This document shows, piece by piece, positions 8,556 to 17,031 of a stretch of DNA of 64,000 nt. The notes beneath the pieces were generated by a model. It saw only the letters and a program-made list of their open reading frames with translations, did not search any database and had not been told where the DNA came from. The translations under genes were made by a program, and so were the position numbers. The DNA comes from Candidatus Saccharibacteria bacterium UBA3304 (GTDB taxonomy: Bacteria > Patescibacteriota > Saccharimonadia > Saccharimonadales > Saccharimonadaceae): assembly GCA_002361425.1 (NCBI GenBank), contig DESW01000014.1, forward strand, positions 1 through 64,000, written 5' to 3'. Within the stretch, counting starts at the first letter, position 1; each line of letters starts with the position of its first letter.

Positions 8556-9607
8556 AGTTTCAGTCTCCAGATTAATGCGACGAATATTATGAAACAAACA
8601 CCAGAGACGTATAATGCTATTTCTGGTTTATCGATATAGACTACTTCTGGTGCACCATCCATCTTTGCCGTTTCCTGATCCATAATTTCATGAATAATCG
8701 ACTCGGTTGTATGCTCGGTATCGAGCGGGACTGCTACACCGTCGACAATTTTATAATAATCCCCTAAATCGTAAAATGTACCGTTCGTTAGTTTTGTAGC
8801 GTCTATGAACTCATTTTTTTGTTGTGTATTGTTTATGGACGGGATGTATAGGCCGTAGAATGTGACGCCGTAGCGTTTTGCATACCGAGCGACCTGTTCT
8901 ATGTCTATACTCTGAGTGCTTCTGTTCATATAGTCTAAATACCCGTTATCAGTAGCGACGATTACGCTTTTTGCTCGTTTATTATTATCTGATAGGTCAA
9001 GACTATTTACGCACCCCATAACTCCATCGCCGATAGCCGAGGTCGAACTACCGAATACCATATCTGCTGAGATTGGCGCAAAGCGGGAAGTCGCGGAATA
9101 TGAAGTGCTTTTTTTGTCGAAAGATAAGTTGTTTAATATTTCTGCGAGAGCATCATAATCATCAGTCGGAGGGATTAGGTTTGCTGGTTTTCCGTCGAAG
9201 ATAGTAACCGCTATGCGCTGCTCGGATAATCCGTTTGCAATTTTCTTAAAATATTTTAGGATTTCGTTCATATATGAGTACATCGAACCACTCACGTCTA
9301 AACAGAGCACCACGTCTCGCTTTTCCGATTCCGATCTACGCTCATCGCGAGAAGTTGGCCTTGCGGCGACGGCCGTAAGAGAAAATAGCGCGGCTAGAAA
9401 AGCTACGGCAGCGCAAGCCATCAAAATGCGGTAACGTGTAACGGCACGGCGATAGGCTGGAAGCATCTTAATTGTCTTCGTATGTGCAATCACGGCGACG
9501 CGTTTCAAGTCGCGATCGTGGCTATGTATGCGGTAGCGATACCAGGCGATGAAAATAATAATTGCGATTGCAATCGGCGGAATGATAAATAGCCAAGTAT
9601 ACTTCAT
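8552..9607 (-). CDS. vWA-domain membrane protein (BatA-like)
   Basis: A protein of 351 residues with an N-terminal membrane helix (residues 4-22), a second near residues 60-85, a vWA domain with an intact MIDAS motif (LCLDVSGSMYSYM), and a C-terminal helix near residues 330-348. This is the BatA layout of two N-terminal helices, vWA and one C-terminal helix. The neighbouring membrane gene ends 1 base upstream, and the 3' end overlaps the BatB-like gene by 4 bases. Metal-dependent ligand binding is expected from the MIDAS; no partner is known here. Confidence 0.85.
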   Translation of the reverse strand: MKYTWLFIIPPIAIAIIIFIAWYRYRIHSHDRDLKRVAVIAHTKTIKMLPAYRRAVTRYRILMACAAVAFLAALFSLTAVAARPTSRDERRSESEKRDVVLCLDVSGSMYSYMNEILKYFKKIANGLSEQRIAVTIFDGKPANLIPPTDDYDALAEILNNLSFDKKSTSYSATSRFAPISADMVFGSSTSAIGDGVMGCVNSLDLSDNNKRAKSVIVATDNGYLDYMNRSTQSIDIEQVARYAKRYGVTFYGLYIPSINNTQQKNEFIDATKLTNGTFYDLGDYYKIVDGVAVPLDTEHTTESIIHEIMDQETAKMDGAPEVVYIDKPEIALYVSGVCFIIFVALIWRLKL

Positions 9608-9608
9608 A

Positions 9609-10088
9609 TTACTGCTCCCTCACAATCTGGCGTGCCTTTTCGGCAGCGTCCGCCACAGAACCTTTTTCGAGCGTATCGAACTCATCTGGATAATAGCCGT
9701 CAACCAACTCGGCGAGCTTCTTATAATTCGACTTTTTAATATCGCTAAGCGTCATTACGTCAGCATGGAAGCCCATACCTTCATAGAAGAAGAGGCGTAC
9801 AATCAAGCTAAGTTGCTGGTGGCACTGTGAAGCTTTGATCTGGCGACGCTTAAAGCGCTCCTCGGCTTCGTTAATCATCTTCAAATACTTGTCGCGCAAA
9901 ACATTCATATTAACCACCTTCGGTGCGGTGACTTTGAGCGTACTGATAGTCTTAATTTCCTTCTTACGCGTAGCGTAAATAATCGCAATAATTGTACCGA
10001 TTGCGATGCCTAGCAAAAGCAAACCAATCATTGCCCAAATTGGTGAGTAATTAATTGGACCGTAGTAGAGCATCTTATCTTCTGACAT
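9609..10088 (-). CDS. Single-pass membrane protein of the MoxR operon (DUF4381-like)
   Basis: A protein of 159 residues with one membrane segment near residues 18-41 and a cytoplasmic helical tail (about residues 55-155) rich in charged residues. It sits exactly where bat operons carry a small membrane protein between the DUF58 and vWA genes. It overlaps the DUF58 gene by 14 bases. I do not see catalytic motifs. The DUF4381 label rests on layout and position, not on a motif match. Confidence 0.7.
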   Translation of the reverse strand: MSEDKMLYYGPINYSPIWAMIGLLLLGIAIGTIIAIIYATRKKEIKTISTLKVTAPKVVNMNVLRDKYLKMINEAEERFKRRQIKASQCHQQLSLIVRLFFYEGMGFHADVMTLSDIKKSNYKKLAELVDGYYPDEFDTLEKGSVADAAEKARQIVREQ

Positions 10089-10962
10089 GTTTTTGCTCCT
10101 CTAGCATATTAACGATGCGCGGAATGGCATGGTTGGTGCTATCGACGAAACAGCAAACGATGCCCATGCGGCGTAAGGTTTTGCGAATGCCAACGCGTTG
10201 CGCTTCGCGGTATTCTTCCTCGGCCTTTGCAATCTTTTTGTTCTGGCGGAAGAAGCGTGACAAACGCATTTTGCCATCGATATCGACGGTGTCGTAATTG
10301 GCTAGCAAATTGTTCGTTAATGGTGAATCTTCAACGATGATAAACATAATTTCGTGGCGTGCATGCAACTTACGAATCATTTCGGTATCGATCTGGCTTA
10401 CGCCCTCGGCGTCACTCATGATAATCATAAAGCTGCGCTCGCGGTAAGTCTTGGAAACGTAAGTAAGTAGGGAATTGAGATCGCTTGGTTCGGCGTTAAG
10501 TGTCATTGACTTGGCATATTTATCGAGGAAGTTCTCAATATAAGCCGTATCCTCCTTTTGCATATAGCGCTTGTTTTCACCGTGGTTGCCGTAAATCATA
10601 CCAACGTAGTCGCCATGATGCTGTGCGACGTAAGCCATTACGCCAGCGCAGAAAGTCGCAACTTCCTGTTTGCTCTCGCCGCTCGGCGCAAGCGTTGCCA
10701 TCGTATTGCCGTTATCAGCTACGAGCAAAATATTATGTTTGCGGACAGCGATGTAACGACGAATCATAATTGTGCGTGAACGTGCGGTTGCCTTCCAGTC
10801 GATATCCTTCACATCATCGCCGTAGTTATATTCGCGAAGGTCATCAAAATCCAAGCTACGTCCTTTAAAGACGGAGCCGTAATTACCGGTCAAAACATTT
10901 CTGACGCGGCGCTGCGCAAAGATATCCATTTTCTTGCGCACTTTTACGAGATAGCTTGGCAT
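10075..10962 (-). CDS. DUF58 protein of the MoxR/Bat operon
   Basis: A protein of 295 residues. The DUF58 signature is clear at about residues 44-62: REYNYGDDVKDIDWKATAR followed by a conserved arginine/threonine stretch. The following region has a vWA-like fold (LLVADNGNTMATL replacing a perfect MIDAS). The two N-terminal membrane helices of many DUF58 proteins are absent, so this is the short soluble form. It follows moxR by 21 bases. DUF58 proteins are regular partners of MoxR ATPases, but their biochemical role is not settled. Confidence 0.88.
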   Translation of the reverse strand: MPSYLVKVRKKMDIFAQRRVRNVLTGNYGSVFKGRSLDFDDLREYNYGDDVKDIDWKATARSRTIMIRRYIAVRKHNILLVADNGNTMATLAPSGESKQEVATFCAGVMAYVAQHHGDYVGMIYGNHGENKRYMQKEDTAYIENFLDKYAKSMTLNAEPSDLNSLLTYVSKTYRERSFMIIMSDAEGVSQIDTEMIRKLHARHEIMFIIVEDSPLTNNLLANYDTVDIDGKMRLSRFFRQNKKIAKAEEEYREAQRVGIRKTLRRMGIVCCFVDSTNHAIPRIVNMLEEQKHVRR

Positions 10963-10983
10963 TTTTCTTTTAGTTTTCCTTTA

Positions 10984-11982
10984 CTATGGTGTCTGAATCT
11001 TTGCAAAAATTGCATCAATGATTGCTTCTGGATGAACGTCATCAGCAGCTGCTTCGAAGTTGAGGATAATGCGGTGGCGAAGAGCGGCATGGCGAAGCTG
11101 CTTAACATCGTCTGGTGTTACATAGCCGCGGCCATTGATGAGCGCGAGTGCTTGTGCAATCTGAAGAAGAGCGATGCCGCCACGTGGGCTGACGCCGTAT
11201 TCGACGTAGCGAGCGAGATTTGCATCGATGATTGCGCGTGGGTTACGGGTTGCGGTAACGATGTTTACGATGTAATTCTTGATCGAATCGTCAACTGCGA
11301 CCTGCTTTGCGTAAGCCTGAACTTTCTTGATGTCTTCAATTGAGACCTTATCGGCAGCGCTGAGTTCGGCAGTAGTCTGGCCAGCGATGGTGTAGTTAAG
11401 AATCTGCATTTCTTCATCGCGGCTAGGATAATCAACGACCTCTTTCAAGAGGAAGCGGTCGAGCTGAGCTTCTGGAAGTTCGTAAGTACCTTCCTGTTCG
11501 ATTGGGTTCTGAGTTGCGAGGACAACAAATGGTTCTGGCATCTTATACATTACGCCACCAACAGAAACCTGGCGTTCCTGCATGGCCTCAAGCATAGCAG
11601 ACTGAGTTTTGGCGCTAGAACGGTTAATTTCATCGAGGAGTACGAAATTAGCGTGAACTGGACCAATCTTGGTATCAAAATCACCAGAGTTGTAGTTATA
11701 AATCTGAGTACCAATAATATCGCTTGGGAGCAAATCTGGCGTACACTGAATGCGGCTAAAGCTACCGCTTGATGCTTCAGCGATTGTCTTTGCGGCGAGG
11801 GTCTTTGCGAGACCTGGTACGGATTCGAGCAAGACGTGACCACCTGCAATCAATGCGACTTCCATCGCGAGCTTAAGCTCTTCCTGGCCTACAACTTTTT
11901 TGCTGTAAGCTGCGCTGAGCTTATTAATAATTCCTTTTGCTTCGTTGAGCGCTGCATCGCTCAGAGTGTTGCCTTGGTTCAT
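10984..11982 (-). CDS. moxR: MoxR-family AAA+ ATPase
   Basis: A chaperone-like AAA+ ATPase of 332 residues. Walker A is the MoxR form (LLESVPGLAKTLAAK, residues about 55-69). Walker B is FVLLDEINRSSAKTQSAML, sensor 1 is VLATQNPIEQEGTYELPEA, and an arginine finger follows in AQLDRFLLK. The AAA lid (ARYVEYGVSPRGG) is present. MoxR proteins are thought to load or remodel metal-binding partners, here presumably the two vWA proteins downstream. It begins 13 bases after the PRTase-like gene and shares its operon. Confidence 0.93.
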   Translation of the reverse strand: MNQGNTLSDAALNEAKGIINKLSAAYSKKVVGQEELKLAMEVALIAGGHVLLESVPGLAKTLAAKTIAEASSGSFSRIQCTPDLLPSDIIGTQIYNYNSGDFDTKIGPVHANFVLLDEINRSSAKTQSAMLEAMQERQVSVGGVMYKMPEPFVVLATQNPIEQEGTYELPEAQLDRFLLKEVVDYPSRDEEMQILNYTIAGQTTAELSAADKVSIEDIKKVQAYAKQVAVDDSIKNYIVNIVTATRNPRAIIDANLARYVEYGVSPRGGIALLQIAQALALINGRGYVTPDDVKQLRHAALRHRIILNFEAAADDVHPEAIIDAIFAKIQTP

Positions 11983-11995
11983 TTTTTCTCCTCTC

Positions 11996-12655
11996 TTATG
12001 CCCAATACAAACTTATGTTATTTGCCATATTAATTTTGTCGTCTTCGGAATAATTGTCTGGTTGATCGAAGTAGTGGGAATCTTCGAAGAAGTTATTCTG
12101 AAGCACATCCATGTACGTCACGCCATCGGTATCAATCAGGAATTTGTCGGAAACGGCTGACGTGATATTTCCGACTACGCCAGTAATTACGGTAGGAGTA
12201 TAAGATTTCAAGATATTTAGTGCGACCTGAATCTGGAATGAGGTCTGTAAAACGTCGGCGAAGAGTAGGACGTTGCGGTTGTTGAATGCTGCCAAATCAA
12301 AGTAAGGGTTCGGGTCGCGTTCGCCGTTAATTTCAGAGAAAGCTTCGCGTTTACGCTCCTCAATAATACTCATAAAGTCGCTGGCGATGTACTCGTATTC
12401 TGACTGAGAGATATCCGGATTCAAAACGAATTCGCCCTTCGGCGTAATAGCACCAAGGTTGCGGGTAATATCGAATGGATCGGCGATCTCAGCATACTGT
12501 AAGACATAGATATAAGCGTGAAGATGTGCGGCAAGCTCAATGCAGGAAAGCAAGGAACTTTTCTTGAGGCAGAAAATAATCGACTCATTGTTCTTGTACT
12601 GAGTCAATCGCATTGCCAGCTGATCACCTAATGCCTGACGGCTAGGATAGAACAC
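11996..12655 (-). CDS. Phosphoribosyltransferase-like protein heading the MoxR operon
   Basis: A protein of 219 residues starting with GTG after a strong GGAGG site. It has the order of a type I PRTase: an N-terminal hood with FYPSRQALGDQLAMRL, a middle IKSS-like segment (IIFCLKKSSLLSCIELAAHL), and a degenerate PRPP loop (NVLLFADVLQTSFQIQVALN, where active enzymes have DDvxxTGxT). The missing acidic pair and glycine suggest it may be inactive or regulatory. A TAAAAT -10 lies about 20 bases upstream. Its lead position suggests it belongs functionally with MoxR/DUF58/vWA, which is inference. Confidence 0.6.
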   Translation of the reverse strand: MFYPSRQALGDQLAMRLTQYKNNESIIFCLKKSSLLSCIELAAHLHAYIYVLQYAEIADPFDITRNLGAITPKGEFVLNPDISQSEYEYIASDFMSIIEERKREAFSEINGERDPNPYFDLAAFNNRNVLLFADVLQTSFQIQVALNILKSYTPTVITGVVGNITSAVSDKFLIDTDGVTYMDVLQNNFFEDSHYFDQPDNYSEDDKINMANNISLYWA

Positions 12656-12715
12656 ACCACCTCCACTAAATTACACTTATGTATATTTTAGCACGCCAAA
12701 CACGCTTATGAATAC

Positions 12716-12808
12716 TTGACTTTTTTCGCAAAGTGTGCTATAATGATTGTCATGAAGCATTGAGTTGGAGCGCTTAGAGCTCCCTGGCACTTTTCAAAGG
12801 AGGGTATT
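12716..12808 (+). promoter_or_regulatory. Sigma-70 promoter and 58-base leader with hairpin
   Basis: TTGACT (12716-12721), a 17-base spacer and TATAAT (12739-12744) form a near-consensus promoter. The leader (about 12751-12808) holds a hairpin GGAGC/GCTCC with loop GCTTAGA and ends in AGGAGG. The leader at 23284-23336 has the same loop form (GCTTATA) on a different stem (TTGTC/GACAA). Confidence 0.75.
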
Positions 12809-13306
12809 ATGAAGAAGATAATATCTATAGTTACACTACTCGTTGTCGTTTTATTGGCTATGCCTGCAAACATCGCATATGCTTGTGAATGTGGCTGCAA
12901 TTGCAACAAGGGCACAACGACAACCGTTGCTACGTCTACCGTCGAAAAGACAAAGAAGGTTACGCAGCTCGAGAAAAAGACCAAGGCTCTCTTAAAGCCT
13001 GAAAAGTCGTACGGTAAGAAGTACGGCTGGGATTGCACAACAAAGGTTACGAAGAAGACCTCGAAAAAACTCTATACAAGAGTCGTTTTCCATAATGATA
13101 GTACTCGGATGAGTCTCAATGTGACAATCCGTGCTACTAAGTCTAAGTCCGGCAAAGTAACCGCTGCATGGTGGTTTAAGGACAAGGAAGACGGTAAATG
13201 GAAAAAAACTACACCGGAAGGTGTGGAAAGAGTTTTGAAGCAGTATGGCAAGAAGGTAAAGACAAAGTCTACGCCCGTAAAAGACGATATACCTGTAGTT
13301 CCGTAA
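12809..13306 (+). CDS. Secreted lysine-rich protein with a Cys cluster, unknown function
   Basis: A protein of 165 residues with a clear signal peptide (MKKIISIVTLLVVVLLA, cleavage likely near ANIAYA). Directly after it comes a CECGCNC cluster, then a Thr-rich stretch and a very basic beta-rich domain (KYGWDCTTKVTKKTSKKLY, later AAWWFKDKEDGKW). The mature protein begins with four clustered cysteines, which could bind metal or be oxidised. Its strong promoter and AGGAGG site suggest high expression. I do not recognise the family. A terminator follows immediately, so it is a single-gene unit. Confidence 0.7.
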   Translation: MKKIISIVTLLVVVLLAMPANIAYACECGCNCNKGTTTTVATSTVEKTKKVTQLEKKTKALLKPEKSYGKKYGWDCTTKVTKKTSKKLYTRVVFHNDSTRMSLNVTIRATKSKSGKVTAAWWFKDKEDGKWKKTTPEGVERVLKQYGKKVKTKSTPVKDDIPVVP

Positions 13307-13316
13307 TGTTCCCGTG

Positions 13317-13340
13317 GCACCGCGAAAGCGGTGCTTTTTT
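13317..13340 (+). terminator. Rho-independent terminator
   Basis: Stem GCACCGC/GCGGTGC with a GAAA loop followed by six T. It ends the secreted-protein transcript and lies just beyond the convergent mnmA stop. Confidence 0.92.
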
Positions 13341-13351
13341 CTTTGAAGGAA

Positions 13352-14377
13352 TTAGACGATAATGCCGCCGCCGATACAGACGTCGCCGCGGTAAAATACG
13401 ACGGACTGGCCTGGCGTGAGGGATTTTTGTTCTTCAGCAAAAGTAAGTAAGCCAGTCTCTGCGTCATAGTCAGCAGAAACTAATGGTGCGCGGTGACGAA
13501 TGCGAGCCTCGATATTATGACCATCGTCGCCGCCACGGAGCACTACGTCCTTCAAAGTGATTTCTTTTTTCCAGAGTGAAAGGGCATTAAGATTGCGCGA
13601 AACATAGACGATATTTGCTTGAATATCTTTGCGGACAACATAGTATGGCAAACCGTCTTTGAGGTTTAAGCCATGGCGCTGGCCGAGCGTGTAATAGATT
13701 GCGCCGTCATGTGTGCCGACAACTTTGTCAGTCTCGAGCTCGCGGATCTCGCCCGGTTTTGTGTCGATAAACTCGCCCAAAAAGTCGCGCATATTTGCTT
13801 CGCCTACGAAACAGACGCCCATCGATTCTGGCTTATGTGCTACGGCAAGACCAATTTTCTCGGCGAGGGCTTTGACTTCTGGCTTTAGCATGTCGCCAAC
13901 GGGGAAAATCGTGCGCTCAATTACATCTTCCGTAATGCGATAGAGGAAGTAAGTCTGATCTTTATTCTCGTCGCGCGCCTTTAGGAGCTGGCGGCCGGCG
14001 CAGCGAGCGTAGTGGCCGGTTGCAATTGCTTCGGCGCCTTGCTCGAATGCAGTCTCAGCGAAGAGTTTAAACTTAATCTCCTGGTTGCACATAATATCAG
14101 GGTTTGGCGTGTTGCCTTTCTGATATTCGGCAAGCATATAATCAACGACTTTCTGCTTATATTCAGTTTCAAAATCGAATACGCGGAAATCGATGCCGAG
14201 CTTCACGGCGACGCGCTTGGCGTCCGCGAGATCTTCGGCCCAAGGGCACTTCATGCCTGGAAGATTTTTGCTCCAGTTCTTCATGTAGACGCCGACGACT
14301 TCGTGACCTTGCTGCTGCAAAAGATAGGCACTAACCGCCGAATCTACGCCGCCGGACATGCCTAGGAATACTTTCAT
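13352..14377 (-). CDS. mnmA: tRNA-uridine 2-sulfurtransferase (2-thiouridylase)
   Basis: Makes 2-thiouridine at the wobble position of tRNAs for Glu, Gln and Lys, using ATP and persulfide sulfur. The 341 residues contain the PP-loop GMSGGVDSAV at the N-terminus, the first catalytic cysteine in NPDIMCNQEIKF near residue 102, and the second in GVCFVGEANM near 199. The beta-barrel C-terminal domain ends at the normal place. Its start overlaps the stop of the DUF2625-like gene as ATGA, so the two are co-transcribed. The desulfurase at 5653-6801 is the obvious sulfur donor. Confidence 0.95.
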   Translation of the reverse strand: MKVFLGMSGGVDSAVSAYLLQQQGHEVVGVYMKNWSKNLPGMKCPWAEDLADAKRVAVKLGIDFRVFDFETEYKQKVVDYMLAEYQKGNTPNPDIMCNQEIKFKLFAETAFEQGAEAIATGHYARCAGRQLLKARDENKDQTYFLYRITEDVIERTIFPVGDMLKPEVKALAEKIGLAVAHKPESMGVCFVGEANMRDFLGEFIDTKPGEIRELETDKVVGTHDGAIYYTLGQRHGLNLKDGLPYYVVRKDIQANIVYVSRNLNALSLWKKEITLKDVVLRGGDDGHNIEARIRHRAPLVSADYDAETGLLTFAEEQKSLTPGQSVVFYRGDVCIGGGIIV

Positions 14378-14943
14378 ATGGATAAATTGAATCTTATTAA
14401 TTCGTCGATTGAGATGATTTTTCTATCCCTTTTTTCGATATCGCATTTTGCCTGCAATAAAGGATAAAAGTGAAAGCCCTCGGTTAGTTTAAGCTGTTTG
14501 CAATCTTCTTTCCAGGAGCTCCATCTATACGGTTCGTAGAAAATATTGACGGCTTCCGGCTTATTGAGTAGCCAGTCCAGGAATTGCGTATAATAAACTC
14601 CCATGTTTTCCCAAGCGTTAGTGTCAGGGGCAAAATAATAGACTACGCCATCTTTTAGGCCGAAAAGACCGCCGAGAATGTCTTCGCCGATTAATATGTC
14701 GACGAGATTCGACTTATTGTAGGCCTCGTTCTTTTCGACGACGTTTAACTGGCCGCAGCCATAGAGTCTAATCCAGTTGTCAATGACGATTCCGCCGCAC
14801 CTGGTGAATTGTTCGTAGAAAAAATTGCCCTGATATTGGCTGAATTTGGCCTCAAAATCAGAAACGACCGATGCGTCGACATCTTCTATTAAAGCAATAT
14901 TATCTCTGTTTTTGATATCTTGGAAGAATAAATCCGTTTTCAT
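14374..14943 (-). CDS. DUF2625-like protein
   Basis: A soluble protein of 189 residues. The string of features GGIVIDNWIRLYGCG, ILIGEDILGGLFGLKDG, VYYFAPDTNAWENMG, FLDWLLNKPEAVNIFYE and RWSSWKED follows the pattern I know for DUF2625, a family without a known function. A TATAAT hexamer ends 9 bases before the ATG (near-leaderless). It is translationally coupled to mnmA (4-base overlap). Nothing in it points to a role in tRNA modification beyond this linkage. Confidence 0.7.
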   Translation of the reverse strand: MKTDLFFQDIKNRDNIALIEDVDASVVSDFEAKFSQYQGNFFYEQFTRCGGIVIDNWIRLYGCGQLNVVEKNEAYNKSNLVDILIGEDILGGLFGLKDGVVYYFAPDTNAWENMGVYYTQFLDWLLNKPEAVNIFYEPYRWSSWKEDCKQLKLTEGFHFYPLLQAKCDIEKRDRKIISIDELIRFNLSI

Positions 14944-15022
14944 CTTGGCAATATTATATAATATTTTTTCCGTCTTTACTAGGTGGCTAGCGTAACAGAT
15001 AAAAATATGTTAAAATATGAGT

Positions 15023-16183
15023 ATGTTTGTTGATACGGCGAAAGTTTATATTAAAGCCGGCAAGGGTGGCAACGGAGCTATCTCTTTCCGACACGAAATC
15101 TACATCCCTAAAGGCGGCCCAGATGGTGGCGACGGCGGCAAAGGCGGTGATGTGGTTTTTGTGGCAAGTAAAGACTGCGACACTTTGATTGATTTTCGCT
15201 TCCAACCAAAACTTATTGCCGAGGATGGCAAAGCTGGTTCTGGTCAGAAATCCAGCGGCAAATCCGGCAAAGACCTCGAAGTCGAGGTTCCAATCGGTAC
15301 TGTCGTAAAACGTGACGGCGAGATTGTCGCTGACCTTACTTTTGATGGCGATCGTCAAATCGTTGCTCATGGTGGCGACGGCGGTTACGGCAACTGGCAC
15401 TTCCGCAGTTCTACTCGCCAGACGCCAAAAATTGCCGAGCTCGGTAACCCAGGTGAAAGCTTTGATGCTGAACTTGAGCTCAAACTTCTCGCAGATGTCG
15501 GTCTCGTCGGTTTCCCAAATGCCGGCAAGTCGACTTTCCTTTCCGTTGTTTCTAACGCAACTCCAGAAATCGCCGATTATCCATTCACGACCATTACCCC
15601 AAATCTTGGCGTCGCGAAAGTCGACGATCATGCAATTCTCATTGCAGATATTCCAGGTCTTATCGAAGGCGCTTCTGACGGCAAGGGTCTCGGCGACCGC
15701 TTCCTTCGCCACGTTGAGCGCACTAAGGTTCTCTTGCATCTCGTCGATGTTTATTCCGAAGATGCTGGCAAAGCTTACAAAGACATTCGTGCTGAGCTCG
15801 AAAAATATTCAACCGAACTCGCTAGTCGTCCAGAAATCGTTGCGCTTACTAAGTGTGAAGGTCTCGACGAAGAACTTATTAAAATGCAAATGCAAGCTAT
15901 CCTCGAGCAGAATCCTGACGCTAAAGTTATGGCAATTTCTAGCTCTGCTCATCAGGGCCTTACCGAAGTTCTTCGCGAACTCTGGCAGGTTATTGAAACT
16001 AGCCGCAAGGCTGAAGAGCCGGTCGAAGAAGAGACTGAAGAAGGGGAAGATATTCCAGTTATTACGCTCGACGTCAAAGAGCAAAAGCATCGCGCTCATC
16101 ACCAGAAATATCAGCTTGGCGATCGTGGCTCTATCCATGAACTCGAAGCCGGCGAATATGTCGACGACGACCTTGACGAATAG
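15023..16183 (+). CDS. obg: Obg-family GTPase, ribosome assembly
   Basis: An essential GTPase of late large-subunit assembly. I chose the ATG at 15023 because Obg proteins begin MFVDxAKVYxKAG and because TAAAAT (15011-15016) ends 6 bases before it; the ATG at 15017 would add two residues. The glycine-rich Obg fold covers residues 1-158. The G domain follows with GFPNAGKST, the switch-II DIPGLIEGASDGKGLG, and a TKCE-type base recognition site. The C-terminal OCT domain is missing; instead there is an acidic tail with a His-rich stretch (HRAHHQKY). Its 3' end carries the -35 of a downstream ncRNA promoter. Confidence 0.93.
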   Translation: MFVDTAKVYIKAGKGGNGAISFRHEIYIPKGGPDGGDGGKGGDVVFVASKDCDTLIDFRFQPKLIAEDGKAGSGQKSSGKSGKDLEVEVPIGTVVKRDGEIVADLTFDGDRQIVAHGGDGGYGNWHFRSSTRQTPKIAELGNPGESFDAELELKLLADVGLVGFPNAGKSTFLSVVSNATPEIADYPFTTITPNLGVAKVDDHAILIADIPGLIEGASDGKGLGDRFLRHVERTKVLLHLVDVYSEDAGKAYKDIRAELEKYSTELASRPEIVALTKCEGLDEELIKMQMQAILEQNPDAKVMAISSSAHQGLTEVLRELWQVIETSRKAEEPVEEETEEGEDIPVITLDVKEQKHRAHHQKYQLGDRGSIHELEAGEYVDDDLDE

Positions 16184-16207
16184 TCTCGCTTATGCTAATG
16201 TAAATAC

Positions 16208-16367
16208 AAGCTGGTACGCTCTGCGGGGTTCCACTGAAAAAATGTGGACAGTGTGGAGACTAGATACAAAAATAAAAACAGCGGATTAAAACAAACATTT
16301 GCTTGTGCCCCTGGGTGGGCGCGTAGCAGCTTGAAAAATACTCCTCGAAAGAGGAGCATTTTTTTAT
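16208..16367 (+). ncRNA. Probable structured non-coding RNA (6S-like layout, identity open)
   Basis: TTGACG (16173-16178), a 17-base spacer and TAATGT (16196-16201) predict a start near 16208. The ends pair: CAAGCTG-G-TACGC (16207-16219) with GCGTA-G-CAGCTTG (16321-16333), interrupted only by one G/G mismatch. GGGG pairs with CCCC further in, and an inner hairpin CCACTG/CAGTGTGG and an A-rich loop follow. A terminator (CTCCTC/GAGGAG) closes it. No start codon with a ribosome site is seen. A long closing stem with an internal bubble resembles 6S RNA, but I see no diagnostic sequence. Confidence 0.65.
16339..16366 (+). terminator. Rho-independent terminator of the ncRNA
   Basis: Stem CTCCTC/GAGGAG with a GAAA loop followed by seven T, immediately before the convergent tsaC stop. 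Confidence 0.88.
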
Positions 16368-16955
16368 CTAGAAGTGGACGATTAGTAGACCGCCAGCGCG
16401 GATTTGGCGTGGCTCGTCTAGCGTCCAGTCGATAATCGTACTCGGAAGGCTGCCGCCGGATTTGCCACGAACAATGCCATCGATGCTCTTAATGCGGTCT
16501 TGAACCTCGCGCGAGCTGCGACAAGGCGCTTCGCCGCGTGGGTTTGCGCTCGTAACGAGCAATGGGCCGGTTTCGCGAAGAAGAGAAAGCATATAATCGT
16601 TAGCCGGAATGCGAATGCCGATCGTGCCGAAGTTATTGAAATAAACGTGCTCGAAATCTGGGTTTTTCTCGAGTACTAATGTTAGTTCGCCAGGGAAGTA
16701 GCGGTTGGCAATCGCCATGCGACGACGGTCGATTCTGGCGTAGCGTGGGATATCTCTAACGCTAGGCACCATCAAAGTAAGAATTTTACCGCTATCAATT
16801 GGGCGGTCTTTGAGAGTAAGTAATTTAAGAATTGCAGGTTCATTATCCAGACGGACGGCGAGGCCATAAACGGTCTCGGTTGGAACAGCCAAAATAGCGC
16901 CTTTTTTCAAGGCGTTAGCGGCAGCAGAAATATCCTTCTGTGAAATTAACCTCAT
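16368..16955 (-). CDS. tsaC: Threonylcarbamoyl-AMP synthase (Sua5/YciO/YrdC family)
   Basis: Makes threonylcarbamoyl-AMP from threonine, bicarbonate and ATP, the first step of the t6A37 modification of ANN-reading tRNAs. The 195 residues form the YrdC fold, with the family signature AVPTETVYGLAVRLDN near residues 21-36, the KDRP element of the active site, and the C-terminal VTSANPRGEAPC and DEPRQIRAG segments. There is no Sua5 C-terminal domain, so it is the short TsaC form. TATAAT ends 9 bases before the ATG. Confidence 0.92.
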   Translation of the reverse strand: MRLISQKDISAAANALKKGAILAVPTETVYGLAVRLDNEPAILKLLTLKDRPIDSGKILTLMVPSVRDIPRYARIDRRRMAIANRYFPGELTLVLEKNPDFEHVYFNNFGTIGIRIPANDYMLSLLRETGPLLVTSANPRGEAPCRSSREVQDRIKSIDGIVRGKSGGSLPSTIIDWTLDEPRQIRAGGLLIVHF

Positions 16956-17031
16956 AACTCTATAATTATAGCACAGATTGGCTCAAAAGTCAAGATAAGG
17001 ATGCTGATATAACAGATGATATAATATGCTT

